DNA of 64,000 nt from Arthrobacter sp. ZGTC412 (GCF_002929215.1 NZ_PJII01000005.1:1-64000), one strand, 5' to 3'; numbered from the stretch's first letter, positions 29,174-38,772 are shown. The notes: generated from the sequence alone by a model not told the origin. A program made the numbers and translations.

Positions 29174-30424
29174 TTAGCCTTCCATCAGCCTCCGGCGGTG
29201 CTTCAACTCCTTGACCCACGCTCTGGTGACCATGTCAGGAAACGGTGAGCCGCCGTCGTCGTTACCCTTTTGCTTTGCCCCGCGCAGCACACTGAAGGCG
29301 GCCCCGGACTCCAAATCCGCGATTAAAGGGCCCGACGCCTTTAGCCCAATGTCCACAATCTGGGCTGCCGCCCGGTCGCTAAGTCCCAGCTCCGTGGCCC
29401 AGCCCAGGAAGTGGCGGCGCGAGATCCCGGTCCGCTTGCTGTTCAGGGTCAAGGCTAGAGTTTTATCCCCGTAGACCACTGTTGAGGGGATGTCGTACAC
29501 CGGGGCGATGACCCACTCCCCGTGGGGCTGCTGGACCATCGATACGTTCTTGGCGTGAAGGTCGCCATTGCCGGTCAACCATGCGTACGCCGCTTGTATA
29601 GCCAGGTTTCGAAGGGCGGGAAGCGGCGCCGAACAGTAGTCTGCGAGCGCATGGCAGACCTGGCCGTACCCAACGTTGTACTTGTCCGCCGGGTAGAGCT
29701 TCAGCACCTGGGCCCCGTCTTCCACGGCCAGACGCCGCACGCCGTCGGGCCCAGCCTCCGCGACGGCGACACGGTCGAAGCGCTCCACCAGCAGCCCAGG
29801 CCTGCCCGCGATATCGCGGATCAGCTGGACGGGGCTCAGGGGAATCCGAAGCTTAGCGGCGTACCGGAACATTACGAACTCGTTTTCCACCACATGCAGA
29901 AACTCCGGCGCGTTGAGTTTCAGGATGAATTGGCGTCCGGTGCTGGCCACCGGCACCGAAATCATCCCGGCGGAAAGCTTGTCCTGAACACCGGCCAGGG
30001 CTACGGGATCAATAAGGTCCGGGTCGCCGAGCAACTGGTCGAAATCCAGAGGCTGGTGGGGATCCAGGCGGACTGCGTGGTCATCCGGGTTTAAGGGCTC
30101 CCCGTGACCAACAATCTGGACGTCTCCCACAGGATTTCCACCTGCTGCGATGAGCAGCGACAGGTCGTCATCAGCACTGGTCTTGATCGAACGGCGCAGG
30201 GCGTTCAGCCGGCGGCCCTCCGGCAGCAGTCCGGTGAAATAAGGCGGTGCGGCGCCCGCGCCGGATAGCACAGGTTCGGTGGTGAGCGGCAAGGAAGTGG
30301 CGACGGCGTGCCCACCGGCGGCCAGGTAGCTCGCCAAATAGCTGAACCTGGTGCCGCCGTCGTGCCGTTCAAGCCGTGCGGCGAGCACACCTGCCTTGTA
30401 GATGTCGGCAATCCGGTGCCTCAT
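29174..30424 (-). CDS. hipA: HipA-family serine/threonine kinase toxin
   Basis: Type II toxin HipA, a kinase that in E. coli phosphorylates glutamyl-tRNA synthetase and causes persistence. The 416 residues hold the N-subdomain motif FTGLLPEGRRL (63-73), the ATP-binding Lys169 in RQFILKL, catalytic Asp288 and Asn293 in GNGDLHAKN, and the metal-binding Asp311 in APVYDIPS. All catalytic residues are present, so the kinase is likely active. It overlaps hipB by 4 bases (ATGA). The target in this organism is unknown. Confidence 0.93.
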   Translation of the reverse strand: MRHRIADIYKAGVLAARLERHDGGTRFSYLASYLAAGGHAVATSLPLTTEPVLSGAGAAPPYFTGLLPEGRRLNALRRSIKTSADDDLSLLIAAGGNPVGDVQIVGHGEPLNPDDHAVRLDPHQPLDFDQLLGDPDLIDPVALAGVQDKLSAGMISVPVASTGRQFILKLNAPEFLHVVENEFVMFRYAAKLRIPLSPVQLIRDIAGRPGLLVERFDRVAVAEAGPDGVRRLAVEDGAQVLKLYPADKYNVGYGQVCHALADYCSAPLPALRNLAIQAAYAWLTGNGDLHAKNVSMVQQPHGEWVIAPVYDIPSTVVYGDKTLALTLNSKRTGISRRHFLGWATELGLSDRAAAQIVDIGLKASGPLIADLESGAAFSVLRGAKQKGNDDGGSPFPDMVTRAWVKELKHRRRLMEG

Positions 30425-30690
30425 GGCTGGCTTTCCTGCACGGCTGCTTTCGCCGTCCTGACCTGAGCGGCTGCGGTTCGAATCAGCGTCGTCAGCTGGA
30501 GTTCCAAACCGAGCGTATCCAGCAGCGCGAGGAGTGAGTCCAGCTGGACACTTGGTTTCCCTTGTTCAACGAACCGTACGAATCGCTCCGACACCCCGGC
30601 CAGCTGGGCGAGATCGTGCTGCGTCAGGTGGAGGGCGGCTCGCCGGGCACGGACTTCTGCCGCGAGGTAGGCAGAAAACGATGCTTTCAA
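30421..30690 (-). CDS. hipB: HipB-family HTH antitoxin
   Basis: An 89-residue XRE-type helix-turn-helix antitoxin. The HTH reads ALHLTQHDLAQLAGVSERFVRFVEQGKPSVQLDSL, with a hydrophobic C-terminal half and a flexible end. TTG start with AAGGAGG six bases upstream. It is the first gene of the hipBA operon and should repress it by binding the two near-identical sites at 30704-30719 and 30771-30796 that bracket a -35/-10 pair (30761-30766, 30737-30742). Confidence 0.93.
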   Translation of the reverse strand: MKASFSAYLAAEVRARRAALHLTQHDLAQLAGVSERFVRFVEQGKPSVQLDSLLALLDTLGLELQLTTLIRTAAAQVRTAKAAVQESQP

Positions 30691-30703
30691 TGCGAACCTC
30701 CTT

Positions 30704-30719
30704 CGGCACGAGCGTTCCG
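30704..30719 (-). promoter_or_regulatory. Proximal hipBA operator, candidate
   Basis: CGGCACGAGCGTTCCG, an imperfect inverted repeat, lies 14 bases upstream of hipB, between the -10 region and the ribosome site. It is 15/16 identical to the second site, with centres 72 bp apart. Binding here would block transcription or translation. Confidence 0.65.
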
Positions 30720-30736
30720 ATTAAGTCTCCTTTGAA

Positions 30737-30766
30737 ACTCTATTGCGCCGACACCAGCACTGTACA
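30737..30766 (-). promoter_or_regulatory. hipBA promoter, candidate
   Basis: On the minus strand a TGTACA -35 (30761-30766) and a TAGAGT -10 (30737-30742) are separated by 18 bases, between the two operator copies. Sequence match to the consensus is moderate. Confidence 0.45.
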
Positions 30767-30770
30767 GGGC

Positions 30771-30796
30771 CGCTCCGGCACGATCGTTCCGGAGCG
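30771..30796 (-). promoter_or_regulatory. Distal hipBA operator, candidate
   Basis: A 26-bp inverted repeat with one mismatched pair (arms CGCTCCGG and CCGGAGCG around CACGATCGTT). Its centre CGGCACGATCGTTCCG repeats the proximal site with one change. It lies just upstream of the -35. Confidence 0.65.
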
Positions 30797-30863
30797 CCCA
30801 CACGTCCAGTGGCGCTTCTAGCGGGCTACCGCCGCAGGAAGGAGTAAGACCGAGCGCCCCACA

Positions 30864-30892
30864 TTGACAGCTGTTGTGACCCCTGCCATATT
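30864..30892 (+). promoter_or_regulatory. Promoter of the GntR gene, leaderless
   Basis: A perfect -35 TTGACA (30864-30869), a 17-base spacer and -10 CATATT (30887-30892). The start codon GTG at 30899 sits at the expected transcription start, so the mRNA should have no 5' leader. Confidence 0.75.
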
Positions 30893-30898
30893 TAAGGT

Positions 30899-31609
30899 GT
30901 GAACCTGTCAGACAGCCGGACAGCAGGACAGCCTGCAGCCCTTCCGCTTGCACGGCTTAGTGCTGCCGAAGCGGTGTTCAACGCAGTCCGCCAGGACATC
31001 GAGTCCGAACGGCTGGTAGTCGGGAGCAAGCTCAGCTCGGAGGCAACCCTTTCCCAGCAGTACGGGGTCAGCCGGTCAGTCATCCGGGAAGCGCTCCGCT
31101 CCTGCACCGCCCTTGGTCTTACGGTAACCAAAACGGGTAAGGGGACGTTCGTCGTCGCCAACAAAGTGGCCAACGACCTCACCCTCGGCCAGTACTCAGC
31201 GCGGGACCTTACCGAAGCCCGCCCGCACATTGAGGTTCCGGCGGCGGGGCTGGCCGCAGAACGCCGCAGCGACGAAGAGCTGGAAACACTCCGCCACATC
31301 GTTGCCGCGATGACCACCGAAACCGATCCCGAGTCCTGGGTGGCCCTGGACTCGAGCTTCCATGCCGCCATCGCCCGCGCCAGCGGCAACAAGGTGTTTG
31401 CCAGCGTAGTGGCTGACATCCGCGGCGCCCTGGCCCACCAGTCCGAAACCCTGAACATGGTGGCGGACCGGCAGCACGCCTCAGACCTGGAACACCAGGA
31501 GATCCTGGCGGCCATCGAGGCAGGCGCGGCGGACGCCGCAAGCAAAGCCATGGCCCACCACCTGCACGCCGTCGGCGTTGCCCTCGACTCCATCCTGAAC
31601 AACAACTGA
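30899..31609 (+). CDS. GntR/FadR-type regulator of the asparagine cluster
   Basis: A 236-residue FCD-type GntR regulator. The winged helix covers residues 20-85 (SSEATLSQQYGVSRSVIREALRSCTALGLTVTKTGKGTF). The FCD effector domain holds the metal-binding His/Asp set (LDSSFHAAIA, LEHQEILAAIEAG, HHLHAVG). It heads a rightward run of asparaginase, aspartase and permease, so it probably senses an amino acid or dicarboxylate and controls this cluster. GTG start, predicted leaderless; 37 bases to the next gene. Confidence 0.92.
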   Translation: MNLSDSRTAGQPAALPLARLSAAEAVFNAVRQDIESERLVVGSKLSSEATLSQQYGVSRSVIREALRSCTALGLTVTKTGKGTFVVANKVANDLTLGQYSARDLTEARPHIEVPAAGLAAERRSDEELETLRHIVAAMTTETDPESWVALDSSFHAAIARASGNKVFASVVADIRGALAHQSETLNMVADRQHASDLEHQEILAAIEAGAADAASKAMAHHLHAVGVALDSILNNN

Positions 31610-31646
31610 CGTCCGCAACAGAACTGCCATCACCCACAAGGACCCC

Positions 31647-32717
31647 ATGCCATCCCCTGCGCTCTCCGCTGCCCACACTGCTGCAATGCTTCCGCAGCAC
31701 GCACCCCTGGTCACCGCCGTCCGCGACGGCCTCATCGAAAGCGTTCACTACGGATCAGCCATCGCCATTGCAGCGGACGGCTCAACAGTGGCGTCCGCGG
31801 GTGAGCCCCTGGCGCCCTTCTATCCCCGGTCCTCCCTCAAGCCGTTCCAAGCAGTCGCCATGGTCCGGGCCGGCCTCGAGCTGCCGGCGGATCTCCTTGC
31901 CCTGGTAGCGGCAAGCCACTCCGGCGCAGCCAAGCACCGCGAAGGAGCGCTGCGGATCCTCGACCTGCACGGGCTCAGCGTCACTGACTTCGAAAACAGC
32001 ACCGACCTTCCCTATGGCATCCGCGAGCGCGAGGAATGGCTGCGCCACGGCGGCGCGGCCACCCAGCTCACCCAGAACTGCTCCGGCAAGCACGCAGCCA
32101 TGGCCGCCACCTGCGTGATCAACGGCTGGCCGGTCCGCGGCTACCTGGATCCCTCCCACCCGCTGCAGCAGCTCGTCGCCACAACCGTCAGGGACCTGAC
32201 TGGCGAGGAACCGTTCACCGTCAGCATCGACGGCTGCGGCACTCCCCTGTTTGCCCTCACCCTGCGGGGCATGGCCCGTGCCTTCGGCCGTATCGCGGGT
32301 GCCGCCTCGGACTCCGCCGCCACCAACGACGACGGCGGGCTGGCTCCCCAAAGTGCGGAAGCCGCCGTCGGGCTTGCCATGCAGCAGCACCCGGACATGG
32401 TGGCCGGAGAAAGCCGCGACGTCACCGGGCTGATGCGCCTGCTCCCGGGCTCAGTGGCCAAGGACGGCTTTGAAGGCGTCCAGCTGGTGGGTTTGGCCGA
32501 CGGCAGTGCCGTGGCCGTGAAAATTTCCGACGGCGGTGACCGCGCCCGGATGCCCGCCACCGTCAAGCTGCTTAGGGCTTTGGGTGTGGACACGGCTCCG
32601 CTCTCCGGCATCGCCACTGCCCCGGTGCTGGGCGGCGGCCACCAGGTGGGCCTGCTGCAAGCCACCGACTTCCTGTTCCAACATTCCCCATCTGTACCCG
32701 CCAGCGAAGCCCTGTAA
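31647..32717 (+). CDS. L-asparaginase, AnsA/COG4448 type
   Basis: Hydrolyses L-asparagine to aspartate and ammonia. The 356-residue protein belongs to the asparaginase II (COG4448) family, distinct from E. coli AnsB: PFYPRSSLKPFQAVAMV near residue 55, VAASHSGAAKHREGAL, NCSGKHAAMAATC near 150 (with the conserved Cys/Ser-Lys-His set) and the central VSIDGCGTPLFAL. No signal peptide, so cytoplasmic. AAGGA before the ATG. It feeds aspartate to the aspartase gene 7 bases downstream. Confidence 0.93.
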   Translation: MPSPALSAAHTAAMLPQHAPLVTAVRDGLIESVHYGSAIAIAADGSTVASAGEPLAPFYPRSSLKPFQAVAMVRAGLELPADLLALVAASHSGAAKHREGALRILDLHGLSVTDFENSTDLPYGIREREEWLRHGGAATQLTQNCSGKHAAMAATCVINGWPVRGYLDPSHPLQQLVATTVRDLTGEEPFTVSIDGCGTPLFALTLRGMARAFGRIAGAASDSAATNDDGGLAPQSAEAAVGLAMQQHPDMVAGESRDVTGLMRLLPGSVAKDGFEGVQLVGLADGSAVAVKISDGGDRARMPATVKLLRALGVDTAPLSGIATAPVLGGGHQVGLLQATDFLFQHSPSVPASEAL

Positions 32718-32724
32718 GGACCCC

Positions 32725-34140
32725 ATGACCACCATTGACACCACCGCGCCCGTCCGGTCCGAACATGACCTGCTCGGTGATCGCGACGTCCCGGCCGACG
32801 CCTATTGGGGCGTGCACACCCTCCGGGCCGTGGAGAACTTCCCCATCACCGGCCAGAAGCTGTCCTCCAACATGCACTTGGTCCGCGGCCTGGCAGCAGT
32901 GAAACTTGCCGCCGCCCGCACCAACCGGGAACTCGGGCTGCTGGACGCCGAACGCTCGGACGCCATCGAGCAGGCCTGCCAGGACATCCTGGACGGCCGG
33001 CTTGCCGACCAGTTCGTAGTGGACGTCATCCAGGGCGGCGCCGGAACGTCGTCGAACATGAACGCCAACGAGGTCATCGCAAACCGTGCGCTGGAAATCC
33101 TCGGCCACCCCAAGGGCGATTACACCCGCCTGCACCCCAACGACCACGTGAACCTGTCCCAGTCCACCAACGACGTGTACCCCACGGCCGTGAAGCTGGG
33201 CACCATCTTCGCCGCCCGGGAACTGCTGGACGCCCTGGCCGAACTCGAGGAAGCCTGCGCGGCAAAGGCGCTGGAGTTCCGCACCGTGGTCAAGATGGGC
33301 CGCACCCAACTGCAGGACGCCGTGCCCATGACCCTGGGCCAGGAATTCGGCACCTACGCCATCACCATCGGCGAGGACCGACTCCGCCTTGCCGAAGCCG
33401 ACCTGCTGATCCACGAAATCAACCTCGGCGCCACCGCCATCGGCACCGGGCTGAACGCCCCGACGGGCTACGCCGAAGCAGCCTGCCGGCACCTCGCCGA
33501 GGTCACTGGCCTGCCGCTGGTCACCGCCCCGGACCTGATCGAAGCAACGCAGGACGTGGGCGCCTTCGTTCACCTCTCCGGAGTGCTGAAGCGGGTGGCC
33601 GTGAAGCTCTCCAAAATCTGCAACGACCTCCGCCTGCTCTCCTCCGGCCCCCGCGCCGGCTTCGGCGAGATCAACCTGCCGGCCGTCCAGTCCGGCTCGT
33701 CCATCATGCCCGGCAAGATCAACCCGGTAATCCCGGAAGTAGTCTCCCAGGTGGCTTACGAAGTGATCGGCAACGACGTCACCATCACCATGGCCGCCGA
33801 AGCCGGGCAACTCCAGCTCAACGCCTTCGAGCCCGTCATTGTCCACAGCCTCCACAAGAGCATCTCCCACCTGGAAGCGGCCTGCCGCACCCTCACGGCG
33901 CGCTGCATCCGCGGCATCACCGCCAACACTGACCACCTCCGCCGCACGGTAGAACAATCAATCGGCCTGGTCACGGCCCTGAATCCCCACCTGGGCTACG
34001 CCACCGCCACCGCCATCGCGCAGGAAGCACTCGCCACCGGCAAGGGTGTGGCCGAACTAGTCCTCGAACACGGCCTCCTGACGAGCACCCAACTCCAGGA
34101 ACTCCTCAGCCCCGAACGCCTAGCCAACCTCAGCAAGTAA
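32725..34140 (+). CDS. aspA: Aspartate ammonia-lyase
   Basis: Converts aspartate to fumarate and ammonia, delivering carbon to the citric acid cycle. The 471-residue member of the fumarase/aspartase superfamily shows [19 protein letters not shown] near 100, [15 protein letters not shown] near 145 and the lyase signature [17 protein letters not shown] near 320. I use ATG 32725 because AAGGA precedes it; a longer frame overlaps the asparaginase gene. Co-transcribed with asparaginase (7-base gap) and permease (20-base gap). Confidence 0.95.
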   Translation: MTTIDTTAPVRSEHDLLGDRDVPADAYWGVHTLRAVENFPITGQKLSSNMHLVRGLAAVKLAAARTNRELGLLDAERSDAIEQACQDILDGRLADQFVVDVIQGGAGTSSNMNANEVIANRALEILGHPKGDYTRLHPNDHVNLSQSTNDVYPTAVKLGTIFAARELLDALAELEEACAAKALEFRTVVKMGRTQLQDAVPMTLGQEFGTYAITIGEDRLRLAEADLLIHEINLGATAIGTGLNAPTGYAEAACRHLAEVTGLPLVTAPDLIEATQDVGAFVHLSGVLKRVAVKLSKICNDLRLLSSGPRAGFGEINLPAVQSGSSIMPGKINPVIPEVVSQVAYEVIGNDVTITMAAEAGQLQLNAFEPVIVHSLHKSISHLEAACRTLTARCIRGITANTDHLRRTVEQSIGLVTALNPHLGYATATAIAQEALATGKGVAELVLEHGLLTSTQLQELLSPERLANLSK

Positions 34141-34160
34141 ATCCCCCAAAGGACTCCCCC

Positions 34161-35672
34161 ATGACAAACTCCCCCATCACGGACCACACGGTCCCGCCCC
34201 AGGCGCACGCCTCCGAGGCTGCCCTGCACGCCGAGGACAAGGGCTACCACAAGAACCTCAAGCCGCGGCAGATCCAGATGATTGCCATCGGCGGCGCGAT
34301 CGGCACCGGCCTGTTCCTCGGTGCCGGCGGCCGCCTCAACGCCGCGGGCCCCTCCCTGGTCATCGCCTACGCCGTGTGCGGCTTCTTCGCGTTCCTGATC
34401 CTCCGCGCCCTGGGCGAACTGGTGCTGCACCGCCCGTCGTCCGGCTCGTTCGTTTCCTACGCCCGCGAATTCTTCGGCGAAAAGGCTGCGTTTGTTTCCG
34501 GCTGGTTCTACTGGATCAACTGGGCCACCACCACCATCGTGGACATCACCGCCGCCGCGCTCTACATGAACTTCTTCGGCAACTACATCCCCTGGATGGC
34601 AGCCGTCCCGCAGTGGGCGTGGGCCCTGATCGCCCTCGTCGTGGTCCTGGCACTGAACCTGGTCTCGGTCAAAGTCTTCGGCGAAATGGAATTCTGGTTC
34701 GCCCTGATCAAGGTCGCCGCCCTGGTGGTCTTCCTTGTCGTCGGCACCTACTTCGTCATCTTCGGCACCCCGGTGGACGGCCAGCAGGTGGGCTTCAGCC
34801 TCATCTCGGACAACGGCGGCATCTTCCCCAACGGCCTGCTCCCCATGATCATCCTTATGCAGGGCGTGCTGTTTGCGTACGCGTCCATTGAGCTCGTGGG
34901 CACCGCGGCCGGCGAAACCGAAAATCCGGAAAAGATCATGCCCAAGGCCATCAACTCCGTGGTCTTCCGGATCGCAGTGTTCTACGTCGGCTCCGTCATC
35001 CTGCTGGCCCTGCTCCTGCCCTACACGTCCTACGAAAAGGGCGTCAGCCCGTTCGTGACGTTCTTCGGCTCCATCGGCATCCAGGGCGTGGACGTCATCA
35101 TGAACCTCGTGGTCCTCACCGCCGCGCTGTCCTCCCTGAACGCCGGCCTGTACTCCACCGGCCGCATCCTGCGCTCCATGTCCGTCAACGGCTCCGCCCC
35201 GAAGTTCGCTGGCCGGATGAACAAGGCCGGGGTCCCCTACGGCGGCATTGCCATCACGGCCGGTGTCTCTTTGCTGGGCGTCCCGCTGAACTACCTCGTG
35301 CCCGCCGACGCCTTCGAAATCGTCCTCAACGTCGCCTCCGTAGGCATCATCATGACCTGGGCAACCATCGTGCTGTGCCAGATCCAGCTGCACCGCTGGG
35401 CCGACAAGGGCTGGCTCAAGCGCCCCTCGTTCCGGATGTTCGGCGCCCCGTACACCGGTTACCTCTCGTTGCTCTTCCTCGTCGGCGTGCTGGTGATGGT
35501 GTTCATCGAATCCCCGCTCACGATGCTTGTCACCGCCATCGCCTCGGTCCTGATGGTCTTCGGCTGGTACGCCTGCCGCAAACGCATTCGTGAGATCGCT
35601 GAGATCCGCGAAGGCTTCACCGGAATTTCCCCTGTAGTCGCCAACCCGCCGGCGGACACCTTCAAGCAGTAA
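34161..35672 (+). CDS. Amino-acid permease (AnsP/GabP-type)
   Basis: A 503-residue APC-superfamily transporter with 12 predicted membrane helices. The N-terminal signature is [29 protein letters not shown], and [24 protein letters not shown] is the amino-acid permease motif. Its position after asparaginase and aspartase suggests import of asparagine or aspartate. A strong terminator follows at 35689-35740. Confidence 0.93.
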   Translation: MTNSPITDHTVPPQAHASEAALHAEDKGYHKNLKPRQIQMIAIGGAIGTGLFLGAGGRLNAAGPSLVIAYAVCGFFAFLILRALGELVLHRPSSGSFVSYAREFFGEKAAFVSGWFYWINWATTTIVDITAAALYMNFFGNYIPWMAAVPQWAWALIALVVVLALNLVSVKVFGEMEFWFALIKVAALVVFLVVGTYFVIFGTPVDGQQVGFSLISDNGGIFPNGLLPMIILMQGVLFAYASIELVGTAAGETENPEKIMPKAINSVVFRIAVFYVGSVILLALLLPYTSYEKGVSPFVTFFGSIGIQGVDVIMNLVVLTAALSSLNAGLYSTGRILRSMSVNGSAPKFAGRMNKAGVPYGGIAITAGVSLLGVPLNYLVPADAFEIVLNVASVGIIMTWATIVLCQIQLHRWADKGWLKRPSFRMFGAPYTGYLSLLFLVGVLVMVFIESPLTMLVTAIASVLMVFGWYACRKRIREIAEIREGFTGISPVVANPPADTFKQ

Positions 35673-35688
35673 CGCCACTTCACAGCCC

Positions 35689-35740
35689 ACGACGGCGGCA
35701 CCCGGGTTCCAGAGCTACAGAACCGGGGTGCCGCCGTCGT
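35689..35740. terminator. Bidirectional terminator with GACGGCGGCAC arm
   Basis: A 21-bp stem (ACGACGGCGGCACCCGGGTTC pairs with its near-complement, one mismatch) with a 10-base loop, between the convergent permease and gamma-glutamyltransferase genes. The ACGACGGCGGCACC arm recurs at other terminators in the window. Confidence 0.9.
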
Positions 35741-35761
35741 TGTTATCTGATTAGTTGCGGG

Positions 35762-37585
35762 CTATGGCGAGGGCTTGACCACCAGGGCCGACCCGCCGCC
35801 ACGCCTTGCTGGTTCGGCCGCCGCCACTGCCCTTCCGTCAGGGAGGAACTCGATGGCTGTGGCTGCGCCAAGTTCAGCAACGGAGCTGAAAGCCGGGTGT
35901 CCGTACTCCCTGAGCTGCCTCTCGTAGGCCGCGATGAACGCCGGCTCGGCCTGCGGGGTTGCCGAATTGCGCTGCGAGGCGCGCGGCGCGGCAAGTGCGT
36001 CCGAGATATCCATGCCGAGGTCGATCCGGTTGATGAGTGTCTGCAGCACAGTGGTGATGATGGTTGCGCCGCCTGGAGAACCGAGCGCCACAAACGGTTC
36101 GCCGTCCTTCAGCACGATCGTGGGCGACATGGACGAACGGGGACGCTTGCCCGGCTCGATGCGGTTCGGGTCGGTTTCGCTGTACACCGGCGAGAAGTCC
36201 GTCAGCTCGTTGTTCAGGATAAAGCCGCGGCCTGGAACCACAATGCCGGACCCGCCGGTCTGCTCGATGGTGAGGGTGTACTCCACCACGTTGCCCCACT
36301 TGTCTGAAACGGTGAGGTTGGTGGTGTTGATGTTCTCGGTGTCCGAATTGCCGGAAAGCGCTGCCGGTTCAACTGGGCACGCGCCGTCATAAGCGTTGAC
36401 GTCACCCGCGGCCACCGGTTTCGGGGCCGCCTTGGCCGGATCAATCTCGCAGGCCCGTTCCTTGCCAAAGACCGGGTCCAGCAGCTCCTCGGTGGGAACG
36501 TCAACGAATGCCGGGTCACCCACGTACTTGCCGCGGTCCGCGAACGCCAGTGCGCTTGCCTCAAGGTAGTGGTGCAGGACCTTTGGCTTGTCATTCGCAA
36601 GAGCGGGGAGATCAAACACTTCAAGAATGTTCAGTGCCTCGCCAACGGTGGTGCCGCCGCTGCTGGAGGGCGCCATGCCGTAGACGTCGTAGCCGCGGTA
36701 GTTCACGTGGGTGGGATCCTGGTCCAAAGCCTTGTACGCATCAAGGTCCTCGGTTGTCATGACTCCTGCCGGCCCGGGCAGCGTGTTGGGATCCGGGTTA
36801 GTGGGCGCGTTCCGGACTGTCGTGACGATCTCGTCGGCGATCGGACCCTCGTAAAACTCATCGACGCCCTTTTCGGCCAGCAGCCGGTACGTCCCCGCCA
36901 GGTCCGGGTTCTTCAGGACGGAACCGACCACTGGAAGCTGGCCTCCCGGGAGGAACAGCTCCGTGGTTGCGGCGAATGGCCTGAACCGTTCATCATTCTC
37001 ATCAGTCTGCTGGCGGAACGTTTCGTCCACCACAAACCCATCGGTTGCCACTTCAATGGCAGGCCTCAGGACTTCGCCAAGACTGAGGCTTCCCCACCGG
37101 TCCAGTGCGCGCTCCCACGTGGCCGGCGTACCGGGAACACCCACGGACATGCCGCTGGTTGCCTGCTTGATGAAGGGATAGGCCTCGGTGGTGCCGGGCT
37201 TTACAAAAGCATCCCGGGGCATCGCCGCCGGGGCAGTCTCGCGGCCGTCAATGGTGCTGACTTCACCCTTCCGGGCGTCGTAGAACACAAAGTAGCCGCC
37301 GCCTCCGACACCGGCACTATAGGGCTCCGTCACGCCCAGGGTTGCCGCCGCAGCAACGGCGGCATCAACGGCATTGCCACCCTTGCGGAGAACTTCTATG
37401 GCCGCCGCGGAGGCGTCCAGGTCCACGGTGCTCACGGCGCCGCCGTAGCCCGTGGCGGTAGGGGTCTTTTTAGTCTCATCGGCCTGCCCGGAATGGGCAG
37501 AAGCGGGGCTCACTAAGGCTCCTGTGGTTACACTCATTGCCAGCGCCGCCGTCATGGCTGCAAGCCGGCGTCCCATATGTGGCAT
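35762..37585 (-). CDS. ggt: Gamma-glutamyltransferase, secreted
   Basis: Cleaves gamma-glutamyl bonds such as in glutathione; made as a precursor that self-cleaves. The 607 residues start at ATG 37585 (AGGAG upstream; an earlier ATG at 37621 lacks one). A signal peptide ends near SPASAHS. GGNAVDAAVAAAATLGVTEPYSAGVGGGG is the family N-terminal signature, and NTTNLTVSDKWGNVVEYT holds the autocatalytic Thr at the start of the small subunit, followed by RPRSSMSPTIV and GSPGGATI. Complete and apparently active. Confidence 0.95.
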   Translation of the reverse strand: MPHMGRRLAAMTAALAMSVTTGALVSPASAHSGQADETKKTPTATGYGGAVSTVDLDASAAAIEVLRKGGNAVDAAVAAAATLGVTEPYSAGVGGGGYFVFYDARKGEVSTIDGRETAPAAMPRDAFVKPGTTEAYPFIKQATSGMSVGVPGTPATWERALDRWGSLSLGEVLRPAIEVATDGFVVDETFRQQTDENDERFRPFAATTELFLPGGQLPVVGSVLKNPDLAGTYRLLAEKGVDEFYEGPIADEIVTTVRNAPTNPDPNTLPGPAGVMTTEDLDAYKALDQDPTHVNYRGYDVYGMAPSSSGGTTVGEALNILEVFDLPALANDKPKVLHHYLEASALAFADRGKYVGDPAFVDVPTEELLDPVFGKERACEIDPAKAAPKPVAAGDVNAYDGACPVEPAALSGNSDTENINTTNLTVSDKWGNVVEYTLTIEQTGGSGIVVPGRGFILNNELTDFSPVYSETDPNRIEPGKRPRSSMSPTIVLKDGEPFVALGSPGGATIITTVLQTLINRIDLGMDISDALAAPRASQRNSATPQAEPAFIAAYERQLREYGHPAFSSVAELGAATAIEFLPDGRAVAAAEPARRGGGSALVVKPSP

Positions 37586-37690
37586 GGTCGCTCCTGAGTT
37601 GTGCAATGTGAGGTAGATCACACGCTACTCCTAGGACAGGGGACACTCAACGGCCGGGCCTACCCCCTGTTACCTGCCTTCGAAACGGGA

Positions 37691-37721
37691 GTGCCGCCGT
37701 CGTGCCCGTCCTCTTGACGGG
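37691..37721. repeat. Orphan terminator-family arm and small hairpin
   Basis: GTGCCGCCGTCGT (37691-37703) equals one arm of the recurrent terminator family but has no partner nearby. It is followed by a 7-bp hairpin (GCCCGTC ctctt GACGGGC). The stretch lies between the divergent ggt and DUF4242 genes; no promoter was assigned. Confidence 0.4.
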
Positions 37722-37794
37722 CGCAAGGCACAGGTCTATCCTCAGCCCCATCCCGCCGTTTTGACGGCGAACCCAGTTAAGGAGCATCAATTTC

Positions 37795-38043
37795 ATGCCG
37801 GAATTTATGGATGTTCACCGCAACATGAACGGAATCACCAAGGAGGCCCTTCAAGCGGCCCATGACGCGGATGTCGCGATTCAAAGCGACGAAAGCGTTG
37901 AATTCAAATCTGCCTGGGCCGATCCCGAGTCCGGTCTGGTCTATTGCCTGTCGGAAGCCCCCTCAGCAGACGCTGTACGGCGTATCCATGAGCGTGCGGG
38001 TCACCCCGCAGACGAGGTCCACCCCGTTCCCATCAAGGTCTGA
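37795..38043 (+). CDS. DUF4242 small protein
   Basis: An 82-residue protein of the DUF4242 family, whose Streptomyces member SCO4226 is described as nickel-binding. The order MDVHRNMNGITKEALQAAHDADVAIQ, YCLSEAPSADAVRRIHERAGHPADEV fits, with His residues available for metal. Ferredoxin-like fold expected. Ribosome site AAGGAG 10 bases upstream. A terminator follows at 38057-38107. Confidence 0.85.
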   Translation: MPEFMDVHRNMNGITKEALQAAHDADVAIQSDESVEFKSAWADPESGLVYCLSEAPSADAVRRIHERAGHPADEVHPVPIKV

Positions 38044-38056
38044 TCAGGCAGCAGCC

Positions 38057-38107
38057 CGACGGCGGCACACCCGTTCCGTGAACCCGGGGCCCGAAGTGCC
38101 GCCGTCG
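38057..38107 (+). terminator. Terminator with GACGGCGGCAC arm
   Basis: Arms CGACGGCGGCAC (38057-38068) and GTGCCGCCGTCG (38096-38107), a perfect 12-bp stem with a 27-base interior, followed by TTGGTTT. It lies 14 bases after the DUF4242 stop. Confidence 0.85.
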
Positions 38108-38136
38108 TTGGTTTCCATCTTTGAAGGAGAACCTTG

Positions 38137-38625
38137 ATGGACAACCCGGAATCAAAAGTTGTTGTAGGTGTGGACGGCTCCGATTCCTCGGTGCAGGCCC
38201 TGCGTTTGGCAGCCCGGCTGGCGCCCGCACTCAACGCGCGCATCCACGCTGTAGCTTGCTGGGATTTTCCGCAGATCTACGCTGGCTACGTCCCGCCCGA
38301 CTTTGACGCCTTCGAAGCAGCGGCAGCGCATACTTTGGCCGAGGCACTCGGCAAAGCGTTCGGGCCCGATGCCCCCGTGGATATTAGCCAGGAGACAGTC
38401 CGCGGCCCGGCGCCCGCCAAACTGGTCGAAGCCGGCGCGGACGCCGCAATGCTGGTGGTAGGCCGCCGGGGGCACGGGGGCTTCATTGGCATGCACCTTG
38501 GGTCTGTAAGCGCAGCATGCGTTTCGCACGCTGCGTGCCCGGTCCTGGTGGTGCATGTCGACGGCGGCCACCGCCCGCACCATCTCTGGAGACGCTCCAA
38601 GGGAAAGGACGCCGCGAAGCTGTAG
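38137..38625 (+). CDS. Universal stress protein
   Basis: A 162-residue UspA-like cytoplasmic protein. VVVGVDGSDSSVQALRLAA at the N-terminus and the late ATP-binding pattern VGRRGHGGFIGMHLGSVSAACVSHAACPVLVV (G-x2-G-x9-G-S/T) are both present, so nucleotide binding is expected. ATG 38137 has GAAGGAGA upstream. It follows the DUF4242 terminator and likely has its own promoter. Confidence 0.93.
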   Translation: MDNPESKVVVGVDGSDSSVQALRLAARLAPALNARIHAVACWDFPQIYAGYVPPDFDAFEAAAAHTLAEALGKAFGPDAPVDISQETVRGPAPAKLVEAGADAAMLVVGRRGHGGFIGMHLGSVSAACVSHAACPVLVVHVDGGHRPHHLWRRSKGKDAAKL

Positions 38626-38772
38626 TCCCGACCTCCCGGGCGTAACGCAATGCTCCCGCAACTCCCGGCTGGGAGCCGATCCCCTATGCTCAGCAGAGCG
38701 CCCTTCGGCGCCGGCGCCCGTAGGGGTGCTGTTCAGTGAGCAGTTCAACGACGAACCACACCGGGAGACGGT

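Noticed and set aside
37583-37621. Longer N-terminus for gamma-glutamyltransferase from ATG 37621
   Set aside because: No ribosome site precedes it, and AGGAG sits correctly before the ATG at 37585, which opens a proper signal peptide.
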